Numbered from the stretch's first letter, positions 35,581-45,182 are shown. The stretch is DNA of 64,000 nt from Amycolatopsis albispora (GCF_003312875.1 NZ_CP015163.1:7254001-7318000), one strand, 5' to 3'. The notes: generated by a model not told the origin, from the letters alone. Translations and numbers: made by a program.

Positions 35581-36705
35581 ATGAGCCCAGACCCGTTCCC
35601 ACGCGCTGAAGTCCGCATCGACCTGGACCTGATCCGCCACAACCTCGCGCTGCTCGCCGGGCGCGCGGCCGCCTCCGGCGCCGCGACCATGGCGGTGGTG
35701 AAGGCGGACGCCTACGGGCACGGTGCGGTGCCGGTCGCGCGCGCCGCGCTCGAGGCGGGCGCGACCTGGCTCGGCGCCTGCTCGCTGGCTGAGGCGTTGA
35801 CCTTGCGCGAAGCGGGTATCCAGGCGCCGATGCTGGCCTGGCTCGACACCGCGGACACCGACTACACCCCCGCCATCGCGGCGGGGGTGGACCTCGGCCT
35901 GAGCAACGCCGGTGAGCTGGAGCGCGCGGCCTCGGCGGCGCGGCGAGCCGGTGGCCGGGCACGCGTGCACCTGAAGATCGACACGGGCTTGTCCCGCAAC
36001 GGTTGTCCGCCGCACGCCTGGCCCGCGCTGGTCAAGTCAGCCGCCGCCGATTCCGCGGTCGAAGTGGTCGGCATCTGGTCGCACCTCGCCTGCGCGGACG
36101 AACCGGGCCACCCGTCGATCGACGCGCAGGCCTCGCGCTTTCAGCAGGCATATGACGTCGCACTCGAAGCGGGCCTGCACCCGATGCGGCACCTGGCGAA
36201 CTCGGCGGCCACGCTGACCAGGCCGGATCTGCACTTCGACCTGGTGCGCGTCGGCATCGCGATGTACGGGCTCAACCCCGTGCCGCAGCCGGAGGACCTG
36301 CGCCCGGCGATGACCTTCCGCTCGTCGGTGGTCTCGACCAAGCGCGTCGACGCGGGCGAGTCCGTCTCCTATGGACACACGTGGACCGCGGAGGCGGCGA
36401 CCACGCTGGCGCTGGTGCCCGCCGGTTACGCGGACGGCGTGCCCCGCACGCTGTCCGGCAGGCTCGACGTCTGGCTCGACGGGCGGCGGCGGCCGGTGGT
36501 CGGCCGGGTCTGCATGGACCAGATCGTCGTCGACTGCGGTGACCACGAACCGGCGCCGGGCACCGAGGTGGTGCTGTTCGGCAGCGGTGAAGGCGGCGCG
36601 CCGACGGCCACGGAATGGGCGGACAAGATCGGCACGATCGACTACGAGATCGTCACCGGCATGTGCCGGCCGCGGGTGGCCCGCAGTTACACGGGACAGC
36701 GCTGA
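35581..36705 (+). CDS. alr: Alanine racemase
   Basis: Alr supplies D-alanine for peptidoglycan. The 374-residue PLP enzyme has the cofactor lysine in AVVKADAYGHG (about K40), RVGIAMYG, and in the C-terminal barrel the catalytic tyrosine region SVSYGHTW and GRVCMDQ. The ATG stands 24 bases after the transporter ATPase gene. It returns the window to the conserved alr-tsaE-tsaB-rimI-tsaD backbone. Confidence 0.97.
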   Translation: MSPDPFPRAEVRIDLDLIRHNLALLAGRAAASGAATMAVVKADAYGHGAVPVARAALEAGATWLGACSLAEALTLREAGIQAPMLAWLDTADTDYTPAIAAGVDLGLSNAGELERAASAARRAGGRARVHLKIDTGLSRNGCPPHAWPALVKSAAADSAVEVVGIWSHLACADEPGHPSIDAQASRFQQAYDVALEAGLHPMRHLANSAATLTRPDLHFDLVRVGIAMYGLNPVPQPEDLRPAMTFRSSVVSTKRVDAGESVSYGHTWTAEAATTLALVPAGYADGVPRTLSGRLDVWLDGRRRPVVGRVCMDQIVVDCGDHEPAPGTEVVLFGSGEGGAPTATEWADKIGTIDYEIVTGMCRPRVARSYTGQR

Positions 36706-37811
36706 TGGCCGCTCCGTCACGGAGACTGCTGGCGATCGCGGGCGGGATCGGTGCCGTGCTGACCGGGTCGGCCGCTGCCGCGATCACCATCGCCACGCAG
36801 CAGAAACGCCACCGCGTGGATCCCTTCGAGGACGAGCCGCTCGGCGAGCTCAAGCCGGATCGCACGTCGACGGTGGCCGCCGACGACGGCACGCCGCTGG
36901 CGGTCGCGGAGGTCGATCCGGCGGACGGCGGGCAGCCCACGCTGACGCTCGTCGGCGTGCACGGCTTCGCGCTTTCCCAGCTCAGCTGGCATTTCCAGCG
37001 GCGTGACCTGGCGGCGCTGACGTTGCCGCGCGTGCGGCAGGTCTACTACGACCACCGCAGCCACGGGCTGTCCGGCGCGGCGACGCACGAAACCAGCACG
37101 ATCGAGCAGCTCTCCGAGGACCTGCACGCGGTGATCCGCGCGGTCGCGCCGGACGGGCCGCTGGTGCTGATGGCCCACTCGATGGGCGGCATGGTCGTGA
37201 TGGAACTCGCGCAGCGGCACCCGGAGCTGTTCGAGGACCGGGTGCGCGGGGTGGCGCTGATCGCGACCGCCGCCGGTGAGGTCGGCACGCGGGGCATTCC
37301 GCGCGGGCTGCTGTCGAAGTACAACCCGCTGACGCGCGGGGTGAGCGAGCTGGCGGGGTGGCAGCCGGGGCTGGTGGAGTTCGTGCGCGCGGCGGGCGGG
37401 CAGCTGACGCGGCAGGCGGTGCGGCGGCTGGCGTTCGGCGCGCGGGACGTCAGCCCGCGAATCGTCGACTTCATGCTCGCGATGCTCGAAGTGACGCCGG
37501 TGCTGGGGCTGGTGAACTTCGCCGACACGCTCGGCAGCCACAACCGGTACGCGGCGCTCGCCGGGCTGAAGCACGCCCACGTACTGGTGATCGGCGCCGA
37601 CTCCGATCGGGTGACGCCTTATTCGCATGCCGAGCGGATCGCCGCGGAGCTGCCGGACGCGGAACTGGTGCGGGTGCGCGGCGCGGGCCACATGGTGCAG
37701 CTGGAACAGCCGGAGCTGGTGAACAGCCACCTGATCGATCTTCTGCAACGCTGCGCCGGGGTGGACGGCGCGGATTCCTCACGACGACTGTGGCGGTGGT
37801 TGAACCGGTGA
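36705..37811 (+). CDS. Membrane-anchored alpha/beta hydrolase of the alr-tsaE cluster
   Basis: The 368-residue protein has an N-terminal hydrophobic segment (residues 8-28), then an alpha/beta hydrolase domain with GVHGFALSQLSW (oxyanion), the nucleophile AHSMGGM, an acid in GADSDRVTP and a histidine in GAGHMVQLE. The triad is complete. An ATG overlaps the alr stop. Homologs sit between alr and tsaE in many actinobacteria; the substrate is not known. Confidence 0.88.
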   Translation: MAAPSRRLLAIAGGIGAVLTGSAAAAITIATQQKRHRVDPFEDEPLGELKPDRTSTVAADDGTPLAVAEVDPADGGQPTLTLVGVHGFALSQLSWHFQRRDLAALTLPRVRQVYYDHRSHGLSGAATHETSTIEQLSEDLHAVIRAVAPDGPLVLMAHSMGGMVVMELAQRHPELFEDRVRGVALIATAAGEVGTRGIPRGLLSKYNPLTRGVSELAGWQPGLVEFVRAAGGQLTRQAVRRLAFGARDVSPRIVDFMLAMLEVTPVLGLVNFADTLGSHNRYAALAGLKHAHVLVIGADSDRVTPYSHAERIAAELPDAELVRVRGAGHMVQLEQPELVNSHLIDLLQRCAGVDGADSSRRLWRWLNR

Positions 37812-38260
37812 CTATCGAATGCGCGACCCCGGAGGACACGATCGCTTTCGGCCGCTCGCTCGGCCGTGAGCTGCGGGCGGGTGACCTGGTGCTGCTGGCC
37901 GGACCGTTGGGTGCCGGGAAGACCGTGCTGACCAGGGGCATCGCCGAGGGCCTCGGGGTGTCGGGGCGGGTCAGCTCGCCGACGTTCGTGCTGGCGCGGG
38001 TGCACCCGGGGCCGGTGCCGCTGGTGCACGTCGACGCTTACCGGCTGGGCGGGGACCTCGCGCAGCTGGACGACCTGGACCTGGACACCGACCTGGAAGC
38101 GTCGGCCGTGGTCGTCGAATGGGGCGAGGGCTCCGCCGACCGCCTCTCCGCCGATCACCTGGTGGTGCGGCTTTCGCGGGAAGAAGACGACGTCCGCCGC
38201 ATCACGCTCGAGCCGCACGGCACCTGGAAAACCCGCACCCCCCTCCTCCCCGTGCCCTGA
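37808..38260 (+). CDS. tsaE: tRNA threonylcarbamoyladenosine biosynthesis ATPase TsaE
   Basis: TsaE is the ATPase of the TsaB-TsaD-TsaE complex that makes t6A at tRNA position 37. The 150-residue protein has Walker A GPLGAGKTVLTRG, SSPTFVLARVH, HVDAYRLGG and EWGEG. GTG 37808 overlaps the hydrolase stop (GTGA). The usual next gene, tsaB, is 13.6 kb away here; an accessory island starts right after this stop with a perfect copy of the dispersed palindrome. Confidence 0.95.
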   Translation: MTIECATPEDTIAFGRSLGRELRAGDLVLLAGPLGAGKTVLTRGIAEGLGVSGRVSSPTFVLARVHPGPVPLVHVDAYRLGGDLAQLDDLDLDTDLEASAVVVEWGEGSADRLSADHLVVRLSREEDDVRRITLEPHGTWKTRTPLLPVP

Positions 38261-38284
38261 CCTGCTTTTGCGGGCAAAAGCAGG
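38261..38284. repeat. Dispersed palindrome, perfect 24-bp copy
   Basis: The best copy in the window: two 11-base arms CCTGCTTTTGC / GCAAAAGCAGG around GG. It begins on the base after the tsaE stop codon and ends nine bases before the stop of the convergent esterase, so it may act as a two-way terminator or hairpin here. Confidence 0.95.
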
Positions 38285-38293
38285 ATGCCCAGG

Positions 38294-39241
38294 TCAGAGG
38301 GTGTGCAGGACGGTGTACAGGGTGTCTTCGATGCCCGGCAGGTCCTCGTGGCCGAAGTCGGGGTACTCGCGCAGCGACTTGGTGCCGGTCAGCTTGTTGT
38401 AGGCCGCGAACTGGGTCGACGGCGGGCACACCACGTCCTCCAGCGCGACCGTCCAGTCGACCCGCGCCCGCACACGCGGAGCGAGGTGCTGGATGTCGAT
38501 GTACCCGAGCCGGGTGAAGATTTCCTCGCGGCGCCGGTGCAGCGGGTCACGCTTGCGAAACCAGGTGGTGATCTCCTGGTACGGCGCCTCCCCGAGCGCC
38601 ATCTCCCAGGCGCGCTGGTAGTCGGACAGGAACGGGAAGATCACCGCGGCCAGTGCGATCCGCGGTTCGAGCGCCGCGCAGGCCAGGCTGAGCCCGCCGC
38701 CCTGGCTGCCGCCGGTGACCGCGACGCGATCCGGGTCGACGCCGGGCAGGTCCATCACCGTGCGCGCGAGGCGGACTGTGTCGAGGTACGCGTGCCGCAT
38801 GTGCAGCTGGTCGGCGCCTTCGTCCAGGCCGCGGAGCAGCTGGGTGCTCACCGTCCAGTCGGTGCCGGTCGCGCCCCAGCCCTGGCCGCGCAGATCCATC
38901 GCGGCGACCGTCTGACCGCGCGCGACGTACGGGAGCAGCTCGGTCCAGGGCGTTGACCTGCCGTTATAGCCGTGGAAGAAGAGCACGGCCGAGCCGTCGG
39001 CGTCCGCCAGCGGCCGCGCCAGCCTGGCGTGGACGCGCACCCCGCCGACCCCGGTGAATTCCAGGTCCTCGCAGCGGGCGAACGGCGCCGAGAACTCGGC
39101 GGGCCTGGTCTCGACCTGCGGTTCGGTCGCGTCCAGCTCGGCGAGCGCCTTCTCCCAGTAGCCGTCGAAATCGGCGGGTCGCGGGTTGGTGCCCTGATAG
39201 CTCCGGAGCTGCTCCGGCGACAGGTCGAAATTCAGCGGCAT
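38294..39241 (-). CDS. Acetylxylan esterase / cephalosporin-C deacetylase family
   Basis: The 315-residue AXE1-family hydrolase deacetylates sugars or oligosaccharides. It has a nucleophile GGSQGGG, oxyanion region FHGYNGRS, the family stretch [14 protein letters not shown], an acid in [12 protein letters not shown] and a histidine in FGHEDLPG. There is no signal peptide, which suggests it deacetylates imported oligosaccharides. It is convergent with tsaE. Confidence 0.93.
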   Translation of the reverse strand: MPLNFDLSPEQLRSYQGTNPRPADFDGYWEKALAELDATEPQVETRPAEFSAPFARCEDLEFTGVGGVRVHARLARPLADADGSAVLFFHGYNGRSTPWTELLPYVARGQTVAAMDLRGQGWGATGTDWTVSTQLLRGLDEGADQLHMRHAYLDTVRLARTVMDLPGVDPDRVAVTGGSQGGGLSLACAALEPRIALAAVIFPFLSDYQRAWEMALGEAPYQEITTWFRKRDPLHRRREEIFTRLGYIDIQHLAPRVRARVDWTVALEDVVCPPSTQFAAYNKLTGTKSLREYPDFGHEDLPGIEDTLYTVLHTL

Positions 39242-39303
39242 GAAGACGGGCTCCCTCGGCTCAGACGATCACCGCCATCCTAAAAGCCGCCCTGACCTGG
39301 GCA

Positions 39304-40701
39304 TCATGCTTTTGCCCGCAAAAGCTTCCGCTGGGTTTCGTGGGCTGCGGCGAGGTGGAGGACGTCCAGGTCGGCGCGGGGTTTGCCGATCAGCTGCACG
39401 CCCATCGGCAGGCCGTCGGCGGTGAAGCCGGCCGGCATGCCCAGCACCGGCACGCCCGCCAGCGACCACGGCGCCACCGTCTCCATCCACCGGTGGTACG
39501 TGTCCATCTCACGACCCCCGACGGTCTTCGGCCACGGCACGTCCACGTCGAACGGGAACACCTGCGCGCTCGGCGCCAGGATGAAGTCGTAGTCCTCGAA
39601 GAACCGCAGCAGCGCCTCCAGCCACCGCGTGCGCTCCAGCGACGCCGGCCCGAGATCGGCCGCCGACAGGCCGAGGCCCTGCTCGAGTTCCCACACCAGC
39701 TCCGGCTTCAACTGCGCCCGCAACTCCGGCGCCCGGTAAAGCGACCCGAGGTTCGCCGCGACGTTGAACCCGCGCCAGGTCAGCACGGCCCGCCACACCC
39801 GGTCCATCGGGTAGTCCGGCACCGCGGGCACCACCTCGCAGCCGAGCGCGGTGAACCCGGCGAACGCGTCGCGGCACACGTCGAGCACCCCGGGGTCCAT
39901 CGGCAGGTACCCGTCGAAATCGCCGACCCACGCGATCCGCGTGCCGGCGAAGTCGCGCGGCTCGAACGGCGGCATGAACATCGACGGGTCGTCGCCGAGG
40001 CTCAGCGGCGCCCGCGGATCCGGCCCGGCCTGCACCGACAGCAGCGCCGCGACGTCGGCGACCGTCCGTCCCATCGGCCCGGCCGTGTCCAGCTGCGCCA
40101 CGAACGAGGTCGACGGCACGCGCCCGAGCGACGGCCGGAACCCGTAGATGTTCGTGAACGCCGCCGGATTGCGCAGCGATCCGAGGTAATCGCTGCCGTC
40201 GGCCACCGGCAGCATCCGCGCCGCGACCGCCGCCGCGGCGCCTCCACTGCTGCCACCCGGCGTGCGCGACGGATCGAGCGGATTCCGCGTCGGTCCGTAG
40301 ACCGGGTTGTACGTCTGCGAGCCGAGGCCGAATTCGGGCACGTTCGTCTTGCCGATGACGATCGCGCCCGCGTCCTTCATCCGCCGCACGAAGAGGTCGT
40401 CGTGCTGGGCGACCTGCTCGGCGAACACCGGCGACCCGAAGGTCCACGGCAGACCGGCCGCGGCGGAGAGGTCCTTCACGGCCAACGGGAACCCGTGCAG
40501 CCAGCCGCGGTGCGGCTCCCGATCCCGCTCGGCGGCCTCCCGCATCAGCTCGTCGCGGTCACGCAACGCGACGATCGCATTGAGCCGCGGGTTGTGCTGC
40601 TCGATCTGGTCCAGGTACGCGGCCATCACCTCGGTGCACGACACCTCGCGAAGCCGGATCCGCTCGGCCAGCTCCACCGCGTCGAGTTCGACCAGGTTCA
40701 T
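39304..40701 (-). CDS. Amidase signature family enzyme
   Basis: The 465-residue enzyme has the catalytic Lys in PLAVKDLSA, GKTNVPEFGLGSQT, the cis-Ser region PGGSSGGAAAAVA and the nucleophile in GSDYLGSLRNPA, so the Ser-cisSer-Lys triad is present. The substrate amide is not predictable. The last six residues, LLRAKA, and the stop are formed from a palindrome copy (39306-39327). The family normally ends with a few variable residues here, so the repeat may have replaced the original end. The start overlaps the carboxyltransferase stop (ATGA). Confidence 0.92.
   Translation of the reverse strand: MNLVELDAVELAERIRLREVSCTEVMAAYLDQIEQHNPRLNAIVALRDRDELMREAAERDREPHRGWLHGFPLAVKDLSAAAGLPWTFGSPVFAEQVAQHDDLFVRRMKDAGAIVIGKTNVPEFGLGSQTYNPVYGPTRNPLDPSRTPGGSSGGAAAAVAARMLPVADGSDYLGSLRNPAAFTNIYGFRPSLGRVPSTSFVAQLDTAGPMGRTVADVAALLSVQAGPDPRAPLSLGDDPSMFMPPFEPRDFAGTRIAWVGDFDGYLPMDPGVLDVCRDAFAGFTALGCEVVPAVPDYPMDRVWRAVLTWRGFNVAANLGSLYRAPELRAQLKPELVWELEQGLGLSAADLGPASLERTRWLEALLRFFEDYDFILAPSAQVFPFDVDVPWPKTVGGREMDTYHRWMETVAPWSLAGVPVLGMPAGFTADGLPMGVQLIGKPRADLDVLHLAAAHETQRKLLRAKA
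39306..39327. repeat. Dispersed palindrome forming the end of the amidase gene
   Basis: CC-centred on the plus strand. Read on the minus strand it encodes KLLRAKA, followed by TGA. Confidence 0.88.
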
Positions 40702-42041
40702 CGGCTGTCCTCCACATGCGGTGCGATGCCTTGCGCGACACCGAGTTCGACCACGTCCTGCGGGCGCAGGCGCAACTGGTTCGCGGTTTCCGGCACCTCG
40801 GCCGGGTCGCGCTTGAGGATCAACGCGGCGGCTTCCGGTGAGGTGACCGAGAAATAGCTGTCCGGCGTCATCCAGATCCGGCCCGGTGCGGCGAACGCCA
40901 GCGCCCCACCAGAGCCGCCTTCGCCGATCACCAGCGACGTGATCGGCACGCTCGCACTCGCCACCGCGAGGAACAACTCCGCGATCGCGGGACCGGCTCC
41001 CGAACGTTCCGCGGCCGCGTCGTTCGCCGCACCCAATGTGTCCACAATGGTCAGAACTGGCAGCTTGAGCCGATCGGCGAGCGAGACCAGCCGGGCCGCG
41101 GTGCGGAACCCGGACGGCAGGGTCGGTGTGCCGGCCTGAGCCGCATAGGCGATGGTCTCCCCGTTGCGCCTGCCGAACCCGCAGAGCACCCCGGAATCAC
41201 GTCCACCACACAGATCCCCGCTGATGTCCGCGCGTTCATCGAAATAGTCGTCCAAATAGGACGATGCTCGCGGCCGTTGTGCCGCACGGGCATTTCGTAC
41301 GGCTTCCCAGCCGGTTTCGGGGAGTTCGGCGCGACCGAGCGCGTGCGGAACCGGAACCTCCGCGGCGCCCGGTCCGGCAAGCAGGGTCAACCAAGACGCG
41401 AGCACGCCGGGCAAATCATCAGGCCCGACAACGGCGTCGACGTGTCCCGATTCGTACTGCGCTTCCGCGGTGTAAGCGCTCGCGTCACCAGGCGGGCGGA
41501 CGCGTGAACCCGCAAAACCCACCTGTGCCTGCGAAAGCGCGATCGTGACGTCCGCACCGGCGCCCAACGTGGCCCAGCCGCCACCGGTCGCCGGGTCGCG
41601 CAGCACCGCGATCTGCGGCAGTCCGGCGGCCCTGGTCAACGCGATCTGGCGGGCGACACGCGGCAACTGGGACAGCGCCCGCATGCCCTCCTGCATCCGG
41701 CTTCCGCCGGTCGCGATCAGGAAAACCAGCGGTAGTCGCAGTTCTCGCGCCCGCACAAAGGCGGACTCGACCCGATCGCCGGTTCGCCCGCCCATCGAGC
41801 CGCCGAGAAAACCGAACTCGAAGGCGATCAGCACGGCGTCGGTTTCGCCGATCCGGCCACGGCCGCACACCACGGATTCGCTTTCCCCGGTGTGCTTCGA
41901 GGCCTTCGCGTGTGCTTCGTCGTAACCCGGCCAACCAATCGGACCGTCCACTTCGGAGTATTCCGCCGGAGCGTGCTCGAATTCGGCGAATCCACTTGCG
42001 ACGGTCTCGATCACGGCACGGGCCGACAGCCGCTCAGGCAC
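40698..42041 (-). CDS. Fused carboxyltransferase (acetyl-CoA carboxylase beta/alpha type, AccD3-like)
   Basis: The 447-residue protein carries both crotonase-fold halves of a carboxyltransferase: a beta-like half (GFLGGSMGGRTGDRVESAF, IATGGSRMQEG, residues 70-200) and an alpha-like half (VDTLGAANDAAAERSGAGPAIAE, EGGSGGALAFA, residues 290-420). There is no N-terminal zinc finger. M. tuberculosis AccD3 has the same fusion. The gene overlaps malonyl-CoA synthetase by eight bases, so its substrate is probably malonyl-CoA or a related acyl-CoA, perhaps used as carboxyl donor (inference). A biotin carrier is not encoded nearby. Confidence 0.85.
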   Translation of the reverse strand: MPERLSARAVIETVASGFAEFEHAPAEYSEVDGPIGWPGYDEAHAKASKHTGESESVVCGRGRIGETDAVLIAFEFGFLGGSMGGRTGDRVESAFVRARELRLPLVFLIATGGSRMQEGMRALSQLPRVARQIALTRAAGLPQIAVLRDPATGGGWATLGAGADVTIALSQAQVGFAGSRVRPPGDASAYTAEAQYESGHVDAVVGPDDLPGVLASWLTLLAGPGAAEVPVPHALGRAELPETGWEAVRNARAAQRPRASSYLDDYFDERADISGDLCGGRDSGVLCGFGRRNGETIAYAAQAGTPTLPSGFRTAARLVSLADRLKLPVLTIVDTLGAANDAAAERSGAGPAIAELFLAVASASVPITSLVIGEGGSGGALAFAAPGRIWMTPDSYFSVTSPEAAALILKRDPAEVPETANQLRLRPQDVVELGVAQGIAPHVEDSR

Positions 42042-43470
42042 CGAGGGCCCGCTTCATCACCTTGCCCATGTCGTTGCGGGGCAACGATTCCACGAACCTG
42101 ACCACGCGTGGCCGCTTGTGGGGAGTGAGCAAGCGGGCCACGTGGTCGACAAGTTCCTGTTCCGCCGGCTTCTCGCCGTCTGGCACGATCCACGCAACGA
42201 TGCGCTCGCCGAGATCGGGATCGGGTTCGCCGGTGACCGCCGCCTCGGCGACCTGGCTGTGCTCCAGCAACGCGTTCTCAATTTCGCCCGCGCCGATCTT
42301 GTAGCCACCGCTCTTGATCAGATCGGTGGCCTTGCGGCCGACGATGCGAAGGTAACCGTCGGCGTCGCGGGTGGCCATGTCGCCGGTGCGGAACCAGCCG
42401 TCGGCGAACACCTCCGCGGTCGCGTCGGGCCGGTTCAGGTACTCGGTGAACAGGTTCGGCCCGCGCACCTGGATCTCGCCGACCGTTTCGCCGTCGCTGG
42501 TCTCGATGACCTGGCCGGACTCATCGACCAGCCGCACCTCCACCCCGCGCAGCGGCACGCCGACCGTGCCCGGCTTGCGCTCGCCGTCCGCGCGCACGCT
42601 GGTGTTCATCAGGGTTTCGGTCATGCCGTAGCGCTCGATCACCTGCTGACCGGTGGCCGCGGTGATGCGCTGGTGGTCGTGCACGGGCAGCGCGGCCGAG
42701 CCGGAGACGAGCAGCCGCGCGCCACGCAGCGCCGACGCGAGTGCTTCGTTGGTTTCCAGTTCACCGGCGATGCGGTGGTACATGGTCGGCACGCCGAACA
42801 TCATCGTGCCGCGCCCGGCGAGTTCGGTGGCGAGCGCGGCGGTGGAGAACCTGCCGAGGTGGATCACCGAACCACCGCGCCGCAACGGGCCGAGCATGCC
42901 GAGGATCAGGCCGTGCACGTGGAACAGCGGCAGGCCGTGCACCAGCACGTCGTCCGCGGTCCACTGCCACGCGTCCTCCAGGGTGTCCAAAGTGGAGGAA
43001 ATGGCCCGGCGCGGGAGCACCACGCCCTTCGGTGGCCCGGTGGTGCCGGAGGTGTAGACGATCATCGCCGGTGCCTCGGGACCGGGTTCGGGCAGCGGCT
43101 CGACCGGACCGCTGGTCAACTCGATGTCCTTGCGAGGCAAGCCTTCTAGGCCCGCGGGCAGCTTCGCGTCCGCTTCGGCGAGCACCAGCGCGGGCGCGCT
43201 GTCGGCGACGATGTGCTCGAGTTCGCGTTCGCCGATCTTGGGATTGATCGGCACCGCGGGCACCCCGGCCAGCAGGGCGGACACCACCGCGACCGTGGTC
43301 TCCAGCGTGGAGGTCGCCCACACCGCCACCTTCGCGCCTTCCGGCAGTTCGCGCAGGCTCGTCGCGAGCGTGCCCGCCACGGCGGACAGCTCGGCGTAAC
43401 TGAGGGCACGGTCGCCGAACCGGACGGCTTCCTTGGCCGAAGCCTCTTCCAGGGCGGGGAACAAACGCAC
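42034..43470 (-). CDS. matB: Malonyl-CoA synthetase MatB
   Basis: MatB activates malonate (or methylmalonate) to its CoA thioester with ATP. The 478-residue sequence recalls Streptomyces MatB throughout: VYTSGTTGPPKGVVLPRRA, GLPLFHVHGL, MFGVPTMYHRIA, RYGMTETLMNTSVRADGE, IKSGGYKIGAGEIENALLEH and the end PRNDMGKVMKRAL. GTG 43470 follows GAGGAGG. With the transporter upstream it forms a malonate use operon that can feed malonyl-CoA to fatty acid or polyketide synthesis. Confidence 0.95.
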   Translation of the reverse strand: MRLFPALEEASAKEAVRFGDRALSYAELSAVAGTLATSLRELPEGAKVAVWATSTLETTVAVVSALLAGVPAVPINPKIGERELEHIVADSAPALVLAEADAKLPAGLEGLPRKDIELTSGPVEPLPEPGPEAPAMIVYTSGTTGPPKGVVLPRRAISSTLDTLEDAWQWTADDVLVHGLPLFHVHGLILGMLGPLRRGGSVIHLGRFSTAALATELAGRGTMMFGVPTMYHRIAGELETNEALASALRGARLLVSGSAALPVHDHQRITAATGQQVIERYGMTETLMNTSVRADGERKPGTVGVPLRGVEVRLVDESGQVIETSDGETVGEIQVRGPNLFTEYLNRPDATAEVFADGWFRTGDMATRDADGYLRIVGRKATDLIKSGGYKIGAGEIENALLEHSQVAEAAVTGEPDPDLGERIVAWIVPDGEKPAEQELVDHVARLLTPHKRPRVVRFVESLPRNDMGKVMKRALGA

Positions 43471-43495
43471 GCGGAACCTCCTCGGTAGTACTGGG

Positions 43496-44740
43496 TCAGC
43501 CCCAGCCGGGCACGATCAGGGCGAGCCACACGGCGGCCGGGACCACCACGACCATGATGCCGCCGTAGACCATCAGCTGCCGGAAGAACGTGTCGCGGTC
43601 GACGTTTTTCGCGTTGGCGAGTACGAGCGCGCCGTTGGTGGAGAACGGGCTGACGTCGACCACCGTAGCCGCGACGGCCAGCGCGGCGATCATGCCGATC
43701 GGGCCGACCGTGCCCTGGGCGAGGAACGGCACGGCCAGCGGGATGAGCGCGCCCATGATGCCGACGGAGGAGGCGAACGCGGAGACGATCGCGCCGATGT
43801 AGCAGAGCAGGAGCGCCGCGAGCAGCGGCACGCCGACGCCGGTGACCGCGTTGCCCGCGTAGTCGATCGTGCCCATTTCCTGCAAAACACCCACGTACGT
43901 CAGGACGCCGCAAATGAGCAGAACGGTCGGCCAGGTGATCTCGCCGACGGCCTTGCGACCGGTGTCCGGCCAGCACACGCTGAGCAGCACGGCCAGTGAG
44001 ATCGCGGTCAGGCCGACGTCGAGGTCGAACACCAGCGCGCCGACGACCAGCGCGGCCAGGCTGACCAGCACGGCGATCCGGGCCGGGTTGAGCTTCGGCA
44101 CCTCTTCGGTCTCGTCCTCGGCGGTGACCCGGGTGCGGCCGAGCTTGAGCCCGCCGAGCACAACGAACAGGATCGCCGCGATGACCAGGTTGACCGCGAG
44201 GCTGGCCAGGAACAGCACGGTTTCGCTGCCGGCCAGGTGCTCGCGGTTGACGATGCTGTTGACGGTGGAGCCGTAGACGCTGATCGGGGAGAAGCCGCCG
44301 GCCTGGGCGCCGTGCACTACCAGCGCGCCCATGAGCAGTGGGCTGATCCCGTAGCGGGCGGCGAAGCCGAGCGCGATGGGCGCGACGATGGCGACCGCGG
44401 CGGGGCTGACCGCGCCGATCGCGGTGAGCACGGCGGTGACGGCGAACATCACCCACGGGATGAGTGCGAGCCTGCCGCCGACCAGGCGGATCGAGGCGTG
44501 TACCAGCCAGTCCGTGGTGCCGGTGGCCCTGGCGATGGCGAACAGGTAGGTGACGCCGACCAGTACCACGAAGAGGTCGCCGGGGAACCCCGAGAAGATG
44601 CCGTCGGCATCCATGTCGGCCACCAGCGTGCCGACCCCGAACGCGCCGGCGAAGGCCAGCACCCCCATGTTGATCGATCTGGTGGTGGCGACCACGAAGA
44701 TCACCACAAGAACGATGATCGAGATCAGCTCGGCGGACAT
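43496..44740 (-). CDS. matC: MatC-type malonate/dicarboxylate transporter
   Basis: The 414-residue protein has about 11-12 predicted membrane helices and belongs to the ion transporter / dicarboxylate carrier group with MatC; GAVSPAAVAIVAPIALGFA and the C-terminal VDVSPFSTNGAL are typical. It should import malonate for MatB, 25 bases downstream. ATG 44740 is chosen because GGGAG precedes it; an ATG five codons upstream has no ribosome site. It borders the repetitive spacer at 44756-45540. Confidence 0.9.
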   Translation of the reverse strand: MSAELISIIVLVVIFVVATTRSINMGVLAFAGAFGVGTLVADMDADGIFSGFPGDLFVVLVGVTYLFAIARATGTTDWLVHASIRLVGGRLALIPWVMFAVTAVLTAIGAVSPAAVAIVAPIALGFAARYGISPLLMGALVVHGAQAGGFSPISVYGSTVNSIVNREHLAGSETVLFLASLAVNLVIAAILFVVLGGLKLGRTRVTAEDETEEVPKLNPARIAVLVSLAALVVGALVFDLDVGLTAISLAVLLSVCWPDTGRKAVGEITWPTVLLICGVLTYVGVLQEMGTIDYAGNAVTGVGVPLLAALLLCYIGAIVSAFASSVGIMGALIPLAVPFLAQGTVGPIGMIAALAVAATVVDVSPFSTNGALVLANAKNVDRDTFFRQLMVYGGIMVVVVPAAVWLALIVPGWG

Positions 44741-44934
44741 CAGGGCTCCCGTCATTGGTCGCCGCAGTGGCTGAGTGGCCAGTCCACTTGATGGCTAGGT
44801 GGCCTAGTGGCTGAGTGGCTAGTCCACTTTGCGGTGCGCCAGATCCCCTGTCAAGAGCCTCGGCAGTCCTCCAGCGCCCAAGCCCCCAAGCGGCGAGTGG
44901 CTGACTGGCCAAGCGGCCAAGTGGCTGAGCCCAG

Positions 44935-44966
44935 ACCACTAGACCACTAGACCACTAGACCACTAG
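44935..44966. repeat. Tandem array of an 8-bp unit (ACCACTAG x4)
   Basis: Four perfect copies of ACCACTAG, followed by the diverged ACCGCTAC. Confidence 0.92.
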
Positions 44967-44980
44967 ACCGCTACGAGACT

Positions 44981-45004
44981 CCACCACTCCACCACTCCAC
45001 CACT
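44981..45004. repeat. Tandem array of an 8-bp unit (CCACCACT x3)
   Basis: Three perfect copies of CCACCACT, 14 bases after the ACCACTAG array. Confidence 0.92.
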
Positions 45005-45009
45005 GCGCG

Positions 45010-45182
45010 ACCGTGCCACTACGCGACCCGCCACCTGCCACTCCGCGCCACTACGCAACCAGGTCACTGCGTAACCAGGCCACTGCGTAACCGGCCACTA
45101 CGCGGCCCGGCCACCGCGCAATCCGGCCGCTGCGCAACCCGGCCGCTGCGCAACCGGCTACTACGCGACTCGCGCCACTACG
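45010..45182. repeat. Degenerate array of about 16-18-bp units
   Basis: Units such as GCCACTACGCGACCCG, GTCACTGCGTAACCAG and GCCGCTGCGCAACCCG follow each other about ten times with small changes; the core is CACTRCGYRACC. Confidence 0.85.

Noticed and set aside
44935..45182. Possible CRISPR array in the repetitive spacer
   Set aside because: Units are 8 or 16-18 bases and directly adjacent, with no unique spacers and no cas genes nearby.
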